Shown here: positions 18,524 to 27,785 of the stretch, in pieces
Position numbering within the stretch: position 1 is the first letter of the stretch
Layout of the letters: each line of letters starts with the position of its first letter
DNA from: Gracilibacillus ureilyticus
GTDB taxonomy: Bacteria > Bacillota > Bacilli > Bacillales > Amphibacillaceae
NCBI RefSeq assembly: GCF_900111195.1
Contig: NZ_FOGL01000003.1
Span: 1 to 64,000, forward strand
Length of the DNA stretch: 64,000 nucleotides
Direction of reading: 5' to 3'
Made by a program: the position numbers and the translations under genes
Notes under the pieces: model-generated
Told to the model about the DNA's origin: nothing
Database searches by the model: none
The model's input: the letters and a program-made list of their open reading frames with translations, nothing else

Positions 18524-19642
18524 ATGAGAAATTGGTTTTATTTTTTGTGTTCTACAGTAATTATTATGATTACGCTAGCAGGATGTAGTGGCAGTAATGC
18601 AAGTACTTCCGCTGGAGGTTCGAAAGATGTATCTGCCGGATTTAAGGAGATTACGTCACTAGACTTAGAAGGTCCCGTTACTAACATGAACTTTTCTCTT
18701 GATGATGATGGAGATACTCTGTTATGGGGAGAAAATGATGGGGGTATTGGAGATGATTTAAGGCGGAATGTATGGGTTGATGGAGAAGTTAAGAGCCTTG
18801 ATATCGAATCATGGGACCAGTTTGCTTTTTTGACTCAAACAGGCAAGCTTATCAATGCAGAGACGAACTGGGATGCTGATGTAGATAAAAGACATTCAAT
18901 TCTTGAGTATGATCCAATTACCGATCAAACGGAAAAGTTCACGGCTCAGAATGATCGTGATGACATATTGTTACCAGGTCACGGTACATATATTCAAGAT
19001 CCGAAGACATATATACACACAGAAACAAACCCGAATCATGAAGATGCAGGAATTTATCTTTGGGAAATAGGGAGCAATGAATTTACTGATTTAAATTTTC
19101 TTAATGACATAAAGAGCGATGTTGGGGAAATAACGTCATATCCTCACTATTTCCTAAATAAAGATGTAACGACAATATATGCAACGGTTTTAAACGCAGG
19201 GATTTTCTCTTATGATATAGAAGCAGGAAAAACAGATAAATTGCTGGATACAGACGAGGTAATGCCACAAGGTAATACGACTACAATGCTGACAGCTGAT
19301 GAAAAATATCTTATTTATGTTACCAATAATTCTGAAGACTACAATTTAATCTACCATGCTCTGGACTTAGAAACAAAAGATTCACTGGAAATTGGTATGG
19401 GGACTAAAGTTTTTACACTGACAAATGGGAATATTGCTATCATCGATGAAGGGGAAGTAAAGATTTTCAACTTTGAAACAGAAAAACTGGAAACCATTCA
19501 TAAAATTGAATTAGAAGAAAATCAAAGCATTGACAATTTAACGGTAAGTTTAGACGGGAGTACTATCGCCTATGGATATACAACAAAAGGTGAAGGAGAC
19601 CAGGAAGATACGTCTCATATCAGCATCTTAAGCAATAAGTAA
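18524..19642 (+). CDS. Secreted lipoprotein with beta-propeller-like repeats
   Basis: A 372-residue protein with a lipoprotein signal peptide: MRNW, hydrophobic stretch, then the lipobox TLAGC with lipidated cysteine 21, followed by a Ser/Gly-rich linker. The body has repeated segments of the type LTADEKYLIYVTNNSEDYNL and VSLDGSTIAYGY that look like WD/Tol-B style propeller blades. It is acidic, as is usual for exported proteins of salt-tolerant bacilli. The start at 18524 has GGAGA seven bases upstream. No named family was recognised; a membrane-anchored binding or sensor role is a guess. Confidence 0.75.
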   Translation: MRNWFYFLCSTVIIMITLAGCSGSNASTSAGGSKDVSAGFKEITSLDLEGPVTNMNFSLDDDGDTLLWGENDGGIGDDLRRNVWVDGEVKSLDIESWDQFAFLTQTGKLINAETNWDADVDKRHSILEYDPITDQTEKFTAQNDRDDILLPGHGTYIQDPKTYIHTETNPNHEDAGIYLWEIGSNEFTDLNFLNDIKSDVGEITSYPHYFLNKDVTTIYATVLNAGIFSYDIEAGKTDKLLDTDEVMPQGNTTTMLTADEKYLIYVTNNSEDYNLIYHALDLETKDSLEIGMGTKVFTLTNGNIAIIDEGEVKIFNFETEKLETIHKIELEENQSIDNLTVSLDGSTIAYGYTTKGEGDQEDTSHISILSNK

Positions 19643-19814
19643 TTTTTTTTGGAGGATGAAACTAGAGTTAAGCGGCAGTATTCAATAATTTATAGGATTT
19701 TTTTAAGGCAGTTATTTAGAGTAACAGTCTTCTTTTTTATTAGCTGATTATAAGGGAGTCCTGATAGATTCAACTATCATTAATTAGTTATTCCCCAACA
19801 GTGAGAAATAAAAT

Positions 19815-19840
19815 GTTTGAGACCCATCAAGATTGGATAT
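19815..19840 (+). promoter_or_regulatory. Candidate SigB-type promoter of the DoxX-like gene
   Basis: GTTTGA, 14 bases, GGATAT, 31 bases before the start codon. The SigB consensus is GTTTAA-N12..14-GGGTAT; two positions differ, so this is moderate evidence. Confidence 0.5.
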
Positions 19841-19870
19841 GTAGAGGATAAATGGTAAAGGTGGGTACTT

Positions 19871-20242
19871 ATGAAAGCTTTTTTTCGAACACTCTACTCT
19901 CTCCTTCTTCTGGGGGCTGGTATCATGCATTTTGTCCGTAAGGGAAATTTTCTAAGAATGGTACCGAAAATATTACCCTTTCGCAGGTTCATTGTATTAA
20001 TCTCAGGTGTTTTTGAGTTAATATTTTCTTTAATGCTTTGGGTGAAAAAAGGGCAGCAAATTACTGGAAGGCTATTAGCGTTATTCATGATAGCTATTTT
20101 TCCTGCAAATGTGTATATGGCTGTAAATATGATTTCATTCAAACCGGAAAAGAAACCAAATCCTTTGTTGCAATGGTTGCGTCTTCCGATGCAGATTCCA
20201 CTGATTATTGGAGCATTAAAAGTGGGAAGAGGCAAAAGGTAA
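19871..20242 (+). CDS. DoxX-like small membrane protein
   Basis: A 123-residue protein with four predicted transmembrane helices (about 5-20, 37-58, 68-90 and 100-117) and a motif LLGAGIMHFVRKGNFLRMVP that matches the DoxX/YfiD-like membrane family of bacilli. Biochemical role unknown. The ribosome site is AAAGGTGGG. It stands alone; a possible SigB promoter suggests stress control. Confidence 0.7.
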   Translation: MKAFFRTLYSLLLLGAGIMHFVRKGNFLRMVPKILPFRRFIVLISGVFELIFSLMLWVKKGQQITGRLLALFMIAIFPANVYMAVNMISFKPEKKPNPLLQWLRLPMQIPLIIGALKVGRGKR

Positions 20243-20375
20243 ATTCAGGCATAATCCTGTGGGGTTGTGTCTTTTTTATAGATTTTGATGATGGATACCA
20301 TGATGTCTACATTGTCTTCAAAGATTCTGATGTTCGATTAGATTCCATCAAGTTTGAAAGTTAGATAAATAAGTG

Positions 20376-20408
20376 AAAAAAGAGATCTTCATTACAGAAG
20401 ATCTCTTC
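20376..20408 (-). terminator. Terminator of guaC
   Basis: On the minus strand: stem AAGAGATCTTC / GAAGATCTCTT followed by six T. It may also slow transcripts from the plus strand. Confidence 0.9.
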
Positions 20409-20419
20409 CACTTTATAGA

Positions 20420-21394
20420 TCAATCACCATTAAAAATCGAGTTTTTCACAACAACATAATCTACATGACGAATAGCATCAAGTGTGTTTCCTCCAGCGTA
20501 TGAAATAGAAGATTGCAGATCCTGTTCCATTTCTGTTAAGGTGTCCTGGAGTGAACCTTTATGCTCCACATGCATTTTTTTCCCTTCTACGTTCTTCTTT
20601 TCGCCTTTTTGGAATTCGGATGCGGAACCGAAGTACTCCTTATACAGCTTACCGTCTTTTTCGATGTTTTCTCCAGGTGATTCTTCATGTCCGGCAAAAA
20701 GCGAACCGATCATGACCATTGATGCACCAAAGTGGATAGATTTAGCGATATCACCGTGTGTTCTTATGCCGCCATCAGCAATAATCGGTTTCGTTGCTGC
20801 TTTGGCACACCAGCGTAACGCAGCTAATTGCCACCCGCCTGTTCCGAATCCTGTTTTGATCTTTGTGATACAAACTTTACCAGGGCCAATCCCCACTTTT
20901 GTTGCGTCTGCACCAGCATTTTCAAGTTCCCTTACCGCCTCCGGTGTACCAACATTTCCGGCAATAACAAAGCTTTTCGGAAGAAGTTCTTTAATATGCT
21001 GGATCATGTTAATAACTGCATTGGAATGACCATGTGCTATATCGATTGTGATATATTCAGGGGTAAGATTAGCTTCAGCCAACTCTTCGATAAATTGATA
21101 TTCCTCTTCCTTCACACCAACACTAATAGAAGCGTACAATCCTTTTGACTGCATTTCTTCTACAAATGATCTGCGTGTTTCTGGTTCAAAGCGGTGCATA
21201 ACATAAAAATAATTATTTTCAGCAAGGTAAAGTGCTATATTTTCATCTATAATTGTTTGCATATTTGCAGGGACTACAGGAAGCTTAAAACTGCGTCCAC
21301 CCAGTGTAACGGTGGTGTCACATTCAGAACGGCTGTTAACGATACATTTAGCGGGTATCAGTTGAATGTCTTCGTAATCAAATGTATTTTCCAT
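20420..21394 (-). CDS. guaC: GMP reductase GuaC
   Basis: A 324-residue TIM-barrel enzyme of the IMPDH/GMPR family that reduces GMP to IMP and ammonia with NADPH, returning guanine nucleotides to the purine pool. Signs: [20 protein letters not shown] at the N-terminus, the catalytic loop [17 protein letters not shown] with the active cysteine (about 180), [20 protein letters not shown] and [13 protein letters not shown]. No CBS domains, which separates it from IMP dehydrogenase. Start at 21394 follows AGGAGTG; the ATG at 21403 would overlap the ribosome site. It is expressed from a leader with a guanine riboswitch. Confidence 0.95.
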   Translation of the reverse strand: MENTFDYEDIQLIPAKCIVNSRSECDTTVTLGGRSFKLPVVPANMQTIIDENIALYLAENNYFYVMHRFEPETRRSFVEEMQSKGLYASISVGVKEEEYQFIEELAEANLTPEYITIDIAHGHSNAVINMIQHIKELLPKSFVIAGNVGTPEAVRELENAGADATKVGIGPGKVCITKIKTGFGTGGWQLAALRWCAKAATKPIIADGGIRTHGDIAKSIHFGASMVMIGSLFAGHEESPGENIEKDGKLYKEYFGSASEFQKGEKKNVEGKKMHVEHKGSLQDTLTEMEQDLQSSISYAGGNTLDAIRHVDYVVVKNSIFNGD

Positions 21395-21432
21395 TATATA
21401 CACTCCTAATAATTGATTTAAAATTACAGATT

Positions 21433-21540
21433 AAAAAAATCCTGACTATAAATGGGTAGAATTTTTCCACCCATTCGTAGTTAGGATTTATCGGTTCCCA
21501 GTAGAGACTCTTAGACCATTATTCTAAGAATATACGAATG
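21433..21540 (-). promoter_or_regulatory. Guanine riboswitch with overlapping terminator (predicted ON switch)
   Basis: Minus-strand leader of guaC. Aptamer 21540-21472: P1 CATTCGTA/TACGAATG, P2 TCTTAGA/TCTAAGA with loop ATAATGG, J2/3 GTCTCTAC, P3 with loop ACCGATAAA, J3/1 with the specificity base C at 21480 (guanine type; adenine switches have U). The terminator 5' arm (21489-21469) contains all of the P1 3' strand and the P3 3' strand, and pairs with 21457-21437 over 19 of 21 positions, then seven T. Aptamer and terminator are therefore mutually exclusive, so ligand should promote read-through. Confidence 0.9.
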
Positions 21541-21720
21541 ATTTTTATAAATATTTTCTCAATCCAAAAGTAATTATAAACGAACTTTTATAAAAAGTAA
21601 ATAGAAAAATGTTCGTGTATTAGTTGAAAAAGGATCGGAATTCCAATTTATTTAATGAATTTGTGGTTTTTTCCTGTATTGAGAGGGGGCAGGAGAAAAT
21701 GTTGATGAGGTTTTTGAAAA
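21541..21720. other. Region between guaC leader and pepF
   Basis: Contains the presumed guaC promoter upstream of the riboswitch but no clear -35/-10 pair was assigned. A 60-codon open frame on the plus strand (21624-21806) has no family likeness and crosses the pepF terminator; I do not call it. Confidence 0.5.
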
Positions 21721-21759
21721 ATAAAAGACACCATATGCGGTTTAAAATCACATATAGTG
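21721..21759 (-). terminator. Terminator of pepF
   Basis: Minus strand: CACTATATGTG / CGCATATGGTG (11 pairs with two G-T), then TCTTTTATTTTTC. Confidence 0.8.
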
Positions 21760-21802
21760 CCTCCGATAAAATTATTCCTCTGAGCGCCAACTGTCATTTA
21801 TA

Positions 21803-23608
21803 TTAAGGGATTAATTTATCACTTAACCGAATAAATTCATTAGCTTCTTTCGCCATTAATTGAATACCGGCTACCCAGAATTCTTCTTTTGTAATATCGG
21901 CATCCAAATGTTTTTTAGCCAGTTCTTCCACTTTCATGGAGCCTGTGTCTCGCAGTAAGGCGATATATTTCTCCTCAAAGCCTTCTGGATTCTCTAAATA
22001 TTTAGCATAAATCCCTAGGCTAAACAGGAATCCGAATGTATATGGAAAATTATAAAATGGTACATCATCAATGAAGAAGTGCAGTTTGCTGCTCCAGAAA
22101 TACGGGTGATAGCTAGCTAAACTGTCCCCATATGCTGTCTTTTGTGCTTCTACCATTAATTGATTTAATCTTTTTTCAGGAACAATTCCTCCGGCACGCT
22201 CTTCATAAAACGCATTCTCAAACAGGAAACGAGCGTGAATATTCATAAACATAGCAGTTGCATTTTCCAGTTTGGTATTCAGCAGGGAGATCTTTTCTAG
22301 CTCCGATTTGGCATTTGACAAAGTGGCACTTCCAATAATCGTCTCTGCAAACGTACTGGCAGTTTCTGCAACATTCATTGCATAATTACGGTTCAATTCC
22401 GGTAGGTCTGTCATGACATGGCTGTGAAAAGCGTGGCCTAATTCATGTGCTAATGTGCTTGTATCAGAAGTCGAGCCGGTAAACGTCATAAAAATACGAG
22501 ATTCTTCTAATTCCGGCAGACTTGTACAATAACCGCCAGGGCGCTTGTTTGGCCGGTCTTCAGCTTCTACCCAGCGGTTTTCCAGAGCGTGTCTGGCGAA
22601 GTCCGCTAATTTCGGACCAAAAGTTGTGAAGTTATCTATCACAAAATCACAAGCTTCATTATACGTAAATTCAGTAGATTTCACATTTTCCAGATCTAGT
22701 GGTGCATCTACGTCCTGCCATGCCAGTTTTTCCATGCCTAGTAATTTTGCTTTCTGATTTAGAAAATCTATAAATGGCTGCTTATTATTCGAAACAGCAG
22801 ACCACATGGCATTCAAGGAATCCTCTGTCATACGGTTATATTCCAATGGTTCTTCCAGATGGCTTTTGTATTGATGCTTTGTTTGCAGGGTTATACGGTA
22901 GCCAGTTAAATGATTTAACGTATCAGCGAAAACAGGACCATTTTTAGCCCATGCTTCCTCCCAATTTTTAAACAGCTGTTCCCTCACTTCAGGATCTGGA
23001 TCTGCATACATTCTATTCATTGCCTGACCAACAGAAAGCTCAGATATTTCTCCTTCACGATCAGTGTATGGTATGGTCATAGTGGAAACGATAGTGTCAT
23101 ATATACTGCTCCAGGCGGCAAGCCCGTCTTTATTCAGTTCTGCAATCAGCTCTTCTTCTCCATCTGACAGCAGTCGTTTTCCTTCCTCGCGAATTTCCTT
23201 GAGTGCGAAAGCTACCTCTTTTATATCCCCATCATTTAAGAGGTTCACCCACTCGGTATCAGAAATGACAACAAGCTTTTTCTTGAAAACATTGGAAAGC
23301 TTTTGTATATCACTATATAATTCCAATATTTGTCCTTTTACTACAGTGGCATGCTCATCATTCATAAATGCATCATGCCACATGTTAACGAAAGTAGATG
23401 CCTGACCTAATCCTTTGTCGATGGACTCACGATTTTGCAAAATTGCCTTCAATGCACCGGCTGTTTTTATTTCTTCATCACTATTATTTAATAAAGAATC
23501 ATACTCCTTAATCTGATGCTTAACCTCCTGCAGTTTTGCTTGTAATTCTTCAGAAGTCGTCCCTCCGGGGAAAATAGAATCTAAATCCCACGTGTCATTA
23601 TAATTCAT
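21803..23608 (-). CDS. pepF: Oligoendopeptidase F (M3 family)
   Basis: A 601-residue cytoplasmic zinc peptidase that cleaves oligopeptides. The M3 zinc motif is TLAHELGHAFHSHV (H-E-x2-H, about residues 390-400), with the downstream glutamate in NVAETASTFAE. The N-terminal domain is helical, with MNYNDTWDLDSIFPGGTTSE at the start, as in PepF/PepB. Length matches the family (about 600). AAGGGAGTG lies upstream of the start. It is monocistronic with its own terminator. Confidence 0.95.
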   Translation of the reverse strand: MNYNDTWDLDSIFPGGTTSEELQAKLQEVKHQIKEYDSLLNNSDEEIKTAGALKAILQNRESIDKGLGQASTFVNMWHDAFMNDEHATVVKGQILELYSDIQKLSNVFKKKLVVISDTEWVNLLNDGDIKEVAFALKEIREEGKRLLSDGEEELIAELNKDGLAAWSSIYDTIVSTMTIPYTDREGEISELSVGQAMNRMYADPDPEVREQLFKNWEEAWAKNGPVFADTLNHLTGYRITLQTKHQYKSHLEEPLEYNRMTEDSLNAMWSAVSNNKQPFIDFLNQKAKLLGMEKLAWQDVDAPLDLENVKSTEFTYNEACDFVIDNFTTFGPKLADFARHALENRWVEAEDRPNKRPGGYCTSLPELEESRIFMTFTGSTSDTSTLAHELGHAFHSHVMTDLPELNRNYAMNVAETASTFAETIIGSATLSNAKSELEKISLLNTKLENATAMFMNIHARFLFENAFYEERAGGIVPEKRLNQLMVEAQKTAYGDSLASYHPYFWSSKLHFFIDDVPFYNFPYTFGFLFSLGIYAKYLENPEGFEEKYIALLRDTGSMKVEELAKKHLDADITKEEFWVAGIQLMAKEANEFIRLSDKLIP

Positions 23609-23671
23609 TCTAAATCACTCCCTTTTTATCATTGTATACATATCTAGAATAATTAAAAACTGAAACTAACT

Positions 23672-23708
23672 AAAAAAGCCCTCTAGTTTGTTTTAAAACT
23701 AGAAGACT
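23672..23708 (-). terminator. Terminator of the yebC-like gene
   Basis: Minus strand: AGTCTTCTAGTTT / AACTAGAGGGCT (13 positions with G-T pairs) followed by six T. Confidence 0.85.
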
Positions 23709-23743
23709 TTTCTGAAAAATTTAAAAAGAACTTAGAATGTTAA

Positions 23744-24460
23744 TTAGTCTAATTCCACATTGTGATAAACTTGCTGAACATCTTCTAAATCCTCTAATGC
23801 ATCAATCAGTTTCTCAAATTGTTCCTGATCATCCTCTGAAAGAGTAACATCATTCTGAGGAAGCATCGTTAATTCAGCGACAGTAAATTCAGTTATTCCC
23901 TTTTCCTTAAAAACTTCCTGAACCGCATGGAACTGGTCAGGCTCGGCATAAATAATGACAACATTATCTTCTTCGATAAGATCCCGGGCATCGACATCTG
24001 CCTCCATTAAAATCTCTAATATCTCATCAGCAGACATTCCTTCGATCCCAAAGACAGCAGTATTATCAAACATATAAGATACCGACCCGTTTGTTCCCAT
24101 ATTACCGCCGTTTTTGTTAAAGGCTGCACGGACATCCGCTGCTGTACGATTCACGTTATTGGTTAATGTATCAACAATAATCATTGAGCCACTTGGCCCG
24201 AAGCCTTCATAGCGTAATTCATCATAATTCTCATCATCTCCGCCTTTGGCCTTTTCGATGGCGCGATCAATGATTGATCTAGGTACACTGTAGGTTTTGG
24301 CTCTTTCCAACACAATCTTTAATGCCTGATTAGATTCTGGATTAGGCTCTCCCTGTTTGGCAGCAACGTAAATCTCGCGGCCGAACTTAGCATAAATACG
24401 GCTTGTGTTTTTATCTTTGGCAGCTTTCTTTTCTTTAATATTATTCCATTTACGGCCCAT
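23744..24460 (-). CDS. YebC/PmpR-family protein (YeeN-like)
   Basis: A 238-residue protein of the YebC/TACO1 family. Typical features: start [20 protein letters not shown] and [20 protein letters not shown], the middle [16 protein letters not shown], and a C-terminal acidic domain ending in [11 protein letters not shown]. Family members have been described as transcription regulators and as translation factors that relieve stalling on proline runs; sequence alone cannot decide. The start is a good match to the family N-terminus. It is separated from pepF by a terminator. Confidence 0.93.
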   Translation of the reverse strand: MGRKWNNIKEKKAAKDKNTSRIYAKFGREIYVAAKQGEPNPESNQALKIVLERAKTYSVPRSIIDRAIEKAKGGDDENYDELRYEGFGPSGSMIIVDTLTNNVNRTAADVRAAFNKNGGNMGTNGSVSYMFDNTAVFGIEGMSADEILEILMEADVDARDLIEEDNVVIIYAEPDQFHAVQEVFKEKGITEFTVAELTMLPQNDVTLSEDDQEQFEKLIDALEDLEDVQQVYHNVELD

Positions 24461-24619
24461 TTGACCACTCTCTTTCTGTTAACTGATTGCTTATATCTAC
24501 TTATTAAATTATACACTAAAAAATAGTGATTGTGTGCAGGACATGACTGAAACAGTAATATGGTAAAATAAAAAGCGAAAATTCAAATCGATAAAATAAT
24601 AAGAGGGTAGGGTGTTTAG

Positions 24620-25258
24620 ATGGGGAATTACTTTGAATATAAACATACAATTGATTCAGAAGAAGAACTGCGCAAGCTTATTGGTTATCCAGGTGAGTTA
24701 GTAAACAATAAGGCGATTCAATATATTGATAGAAATTGTCAGGAGTTTATATCCAAATCACCCTTTTTATTAATAGCCACATCAAGTGAATCAGGATTTT
24801 GTGACGTTTCTCCAAGAGGAGATCATGCCGGTTTTGTCCAAGTGTTAAATGAGAAACAATTAATCATCCCTGAAAGGCCTGGGAATAAAAGGGCAGATTC
24901 ACTGCGAAATATATTATCAAATCCATATGTAGGGCTGTTATTTGTTATTCCTAGATTAGGGGAGACATTAAGAGTAAATGGAAATGCGGTAATAATTAAG
25001 GATGAAGAAATACTTAACAGAATGATTGTTAAAGGTAAGAAACCGCTGCTGGCAATTGGGGTAGATGTGGAAGAATGCTATATTCATTGTGCAAAAGCTT
25101 TTATTCGTTCAGGTTTGTGGAATCCGGAATCCTGGACAGATAAGGCGGAATTACCGTCAGCAGCGAAAATGATCTATGAGCATGCTAAACAGCCTGATAC
25201 AAGTATTTCTTCTATTGAGGAAAGGCTCAAAGAAAGTTATTCAAAAAGACTATATTAA
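24620..25258 (+). CDS. Pyridoxamine 5'-phosphate oxidase-related FMN-binding protein
   Basis: A 212-residue protein of the flavin-binding split-barrel superfamily, close to the group with FLLIATSSESGFCDVSPRGD (FMN phosphate and substrate contacts) and IPERPGNKRADSLRNILSNP. Such proteins are flavin reductases or oxidoreductases of unknown substrate rather than true PdxH. The ribosome site is AGAGGGTAGGG about eight bases before ATG. Monocistronic, with a terminator at its end. Confidence 0.85.
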   Translation: MGNYFEYKHTIDSEEELRKLIGYPGELVNNKAIQYIDRNCQEFISKSPFLLIATSSESGFCDVSPRGDHAGFVQVLNEKQLIIPERPGNKRADSLRNILSNPYVGLLFVIPRLGETLRVNGNAVIIKDEEILNRMIVKGKKPLLAIGVDVEECYIHCAKAFIRSGLWNPESWTDKAELPSAAKMIYEHAKQPDTSISSIEERLKESYSKRLY

Positions 25259-25263
25259 CTCAT

Positions 25264-25314
25264 GAACAAGGGGCGTTACTATTGAAAAGTAACGCAACTG
25301 ATACCCTTGTTTTT
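25264..25314 (+). terminator. Two-level terminator hairpin
   Basis: Outer stem ACAAGGG / CCCTTGT encloses the inner hairpin GCGTTAC / GTAACGC; five T follow the outer stem. Confidence 0.8.
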
Positions 25315-25430
25315 AGCATCATTTTTCTTCTCCTAAAGATAAAATCCCGTAGCTCTTTGGTAAATCATAAATTTCAAGTACTATTTAATGAATTGATGAC
25401 CATAGAATAAAAAAAGGGGGGGGAGAATGA

Positions 25431-26696
25431 ATGACAATACATGTGGTTACAGCGGGGGAATCCCTTTGGCAGATTTCGACTCAGTATCAGATTCCTGTTT
25501 CAGATATTGTGAATGTGAATGGTTTGCCTGCTTCTCATGCAATAATTCCCGGACTGGCACTCTATATTCCTGATGATGCCAATGTAAAGAACAGGCCCTA
25601 TATAGTCAAAGAAGGTGATACGCTCTGGCGGTTAGCGAATCGCTTTAATACTCCAACAGGAACTATCGTCCAAGCAAATCCGGGCGTGAATTTAAATCAA
25701 TTATATGCCGGGCAGAAGCTTGTCATTCCTACATCGGTAAGACCCCAAATAGAGACGCTCGGATTTATCATTCCATATTCGGCACAAAATGCATTAACTA
25801 TTTTACGGATATTAACTAATTCCCTTACATACGCAGCAGTCGTTTCATATTCCTTCACATCTCAGGGATATGCTTACGTTTTATTAGATGATACAGAGGT
25901 TGTTAGAGAAAGCATACAGCAGGGTATCACCCCGCTTTTAATGATTCGTAATTTTACTTCCGCTGGTTTTGATGCAGAATTAGCAGGAAATGTACTGGCT
26001 AATCCGCTGTATCGCAGAAACCTTATTGAAAGTTTATTACGGTTTGTTAATGAAAAGGAATATGGCGGAGTTTCCCTCGATCTTGAATTTATTCCTCCAG
26101 CAAGAAGGGGAGATTTTAATACATTTTTGAAAGATCTAAAAGCCGCCCTGGGAACACGGATCCTGCATGTTAATGTGCATGCTAAAACAGAGGACCTGCC
26201 AACCAACCGAATCGTAGGTGCATATGACTATAAGGAAATCGGCGAAATTGCTGATGTAGTAGCTGTAATGACAATTGATTACGGATATCCTGGTGGCCCG
26301 CCTAATCCTGTGAGCCCGCTATGGTGGATGTATCAGGTTGTCCGATATACCGTGAGCTTGATTGAATCAAGTAAGTTACAAGTTGCCTTTCCTTTATATG
26401 GGTATGATTGGAGAGTAGCTGATAATACCTCTACAGCATTATCGGTTACCGGTGCACAAAACCAGGCAATTGCTGCGAATACTGTAATAGAATTTGATGT
26501 TGCCGCGGCCTCCCCCTGGTACAGGTATTGGGCTTTAGCTGAAGAGCATGTCACATGGTTTGAAGATATTAGAAGTTACCAGGAAAAATATTATCTTGTT
26601 GATCAATATGAATTGCTAGGGGTAACATACTGGCAGGCGGGGTTGCCTGCACCACAGAACTGGTATTACTTAAATAATCATTTTACAGTCACATAA
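25431..26696 (+). CDS. LysM-GH18 spore peptidoglycan N-acetylglucosaminidase (SleL/YaaH-like)
   Basis: A 421-residue protein with two N-terminal LysM modules (about 3-47, HVVTAGESLWQISTQYQIPV; about 54-98, YIVKEGDTLWRLANRFNTPT) and a GH18 barrel (about 105-420) whose catalytic strand is GGVSLDLEFIPP, with the acid glutamate after D-L. This is the layout of the cortex-lytic or spore-associated glucosaminidases YaaH/SleL and YdhD. No signal peptide, in line with deposition during sporulation from the mother cell. A very strong ribosome site (nine G) precedes the start. A hairpin at 26686-26730 overlaps the stop. Confidence 0.92.
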   Translation: MTIHVVTAGESLWQISTQYQIPVSDIVNVNGLPASHAIIPGLALYIPDDANVKNRPYIVKEGDTLWRLANRFNTPTGTIVQANPGVNLNQLYAGQKLVIPTSVRPQIETLGFIIPYSAQNALTILRILTNSLTYAAVVSYSFTSQGYAYVLLDDTEVVRESIQQGITPLLMIRNFTSAGFDAELAGNVLANPLYRRNLIESLLRFVNEKEYGGVSLDLEFIPPARRGDFNTFLKDLKAALGTRILHVNVHAKTEDLPTNRIVGAYDYKEIGEIADVVAVMTIDYGYPGGPPNPVSPLWWMYQVVRYTVSLIESSKLQVAFPLYGYDWRVADNTSTALSVTGAQNQAIAANTVIEFDVAAASPWYRYWALAEEHVTWFEDIRSYQEKYYLVDQYELLGVTYWQAGLPAPQNWYYLNNHFTVT

Positions 26697-26730
26697 GAGT
26701 GGCCACGTCTGGTTACTCTGTATGTGACTG
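26686..26730. terminator. Hairpin between convergent genes
   Basis: CAGTCACAT-A-AGAGT pairs with ACTCT-GT-ATGTGACTG. No T run on the plus strand; it probably separates the convergent LysM gene and the ZIP-like gene. Confidence 0.5.
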
Positions 26731-26759
26731 CATTGTTATGGATATATTTTGGATGTTTT

Positions 26760-27491
26760 TTACAATAGAAAAAGTAATATAGAGTAGGTAAAGATTCCGA
26801 TAAAGAAGGCTGTAAAACTGCTTTCTCGTTCCTCTGGCAGTTCTTCCTTCATTACATTTAAAATGATGCCTCCTGAAATAAAAGCGACTAATAAGGAAAT
26901 AACCATTTCATTTACTTCCGTAAGCACACCTATAAACCAGCCGGCAAAGATGGAAGTAGCCAGTAGCCAGCGGCCGTATTTATCATATTCCTCTTTATGT
27001 GTTTCACCTAGACTCTTATCATTTGTAATAAAATGAACTCCCATGGCAACAAAGAAGAAGAACATTCCCCACGGCCCTGAAAATTCCTCCCTGATCAGCA
27101 GATAGCCAATGATGGCATTATAGACTGTGAAAGAACCTATATGGATCCAAAACACTCCTGATGAAGGCCTGTTTTCTCCATTTGCCCCTCTTTTTTTGGA
27201 TAACTTTACAACCTTCTCCAGACCATAAAAAATGGCCAGTCCAACCATCGCAATTAAATAAATATGATGTTCAAGAAAGCTCCAAAAGGCATTTTCAATT
27301 TCTCCTTCAAGTTCTGCCTGATATTCCCCAAGTTCCGGCAGCAAATGGAGAAATACATAGGCTACAGCTATCCCGCCAACAATAGAGAGTAGCCTGCTTC
27401 TCGGTACCATCTTTATAAATTTCATACGTTTCGAGATTAAATGGAGAATTACAAATCCAATGACAAATACAAAACTCAGCCAAAATTCCAT
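26760..27491 (-). CDS. ZIP-like integral membrane protein
   Basis: A 243-residue protein with about seven or eight transmembrane helices. The segments VFLHLLPELGEY near residue 50 and SLLVAFISGGIILNVMKEEL-PEE near 210 recall ZIP metal transporters (H-x3-PE and E-E-x-P-E motifs), but the central helix pair lacks the classical H-N-x3-D set, so metal transport is uncertain. It is convergent with the LysM-GH18 gene. Alternative: an uncharacterised membrane family. No operon partner. Confidence 0.55.
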   Translation of the reverse strand: MEFWLSFVFVIGFVILHLISKRMKFIKMVPRSRLLSIVGGIAVAYVFLHLLPELGEYQAELEGEIENAFWSFLEHHIYLIAMVGLAIFYGLEKVVKLSKKRGANGENRPSSGVFWIHIGSFTVYNAIIGYLLIREEFSGPWGMFFFFVAMGVHFITNDKSLGETHKEEYDKYGRWLLATSIFAGWFIGVLTEVNEMVISLLVAFISGGIILNVMKEELPEERESSFTAFFIGIFTYSILLFLL

Positions 27492-27785
27492 ATTATTCCC
27501 TTCCTTTTCGATCTATTAGATGTTTCTGATCTGTGCTGCTGATTTCTTTATGAAGTGAATTTTTCCCTTTCTATCAAGGGATCAAACATTACTTATTTGC
27601 AGAAATGAGGTTTTATTTGAATAAAAATCTTTCTTTTTGCAGAAAGTGATAGTCTATTTGCAAATTCTGTTGCTTCGTTCTTTTACAAATGCCTGATTAT
27701 CCTGTTTGTTTGCAGGAATTTAAGAAATAAAGTATGATCAGATTTATATTTAGTGCATAAAATTTTGACAAAAAGGGTGACGTTT
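27492..27785. other. Intergenic with degenerate TTTGCAGAAA repeats
   Basis: TTTGCAG or TTTGCAA occurs at about 27597, 27636, 27658 and 27709 in loosely similar surroundings, reminiscent of the 20-bp family at 47328. The array is degenerate and its meaning is unclear. No gene seen. Confidence 0.35.

Noticed and set aside
21624-21806. Plus-strand 60-codon frame
   Set aside because: Crosses the pepF terminator, has no family likeness and no convincing ribosome site.
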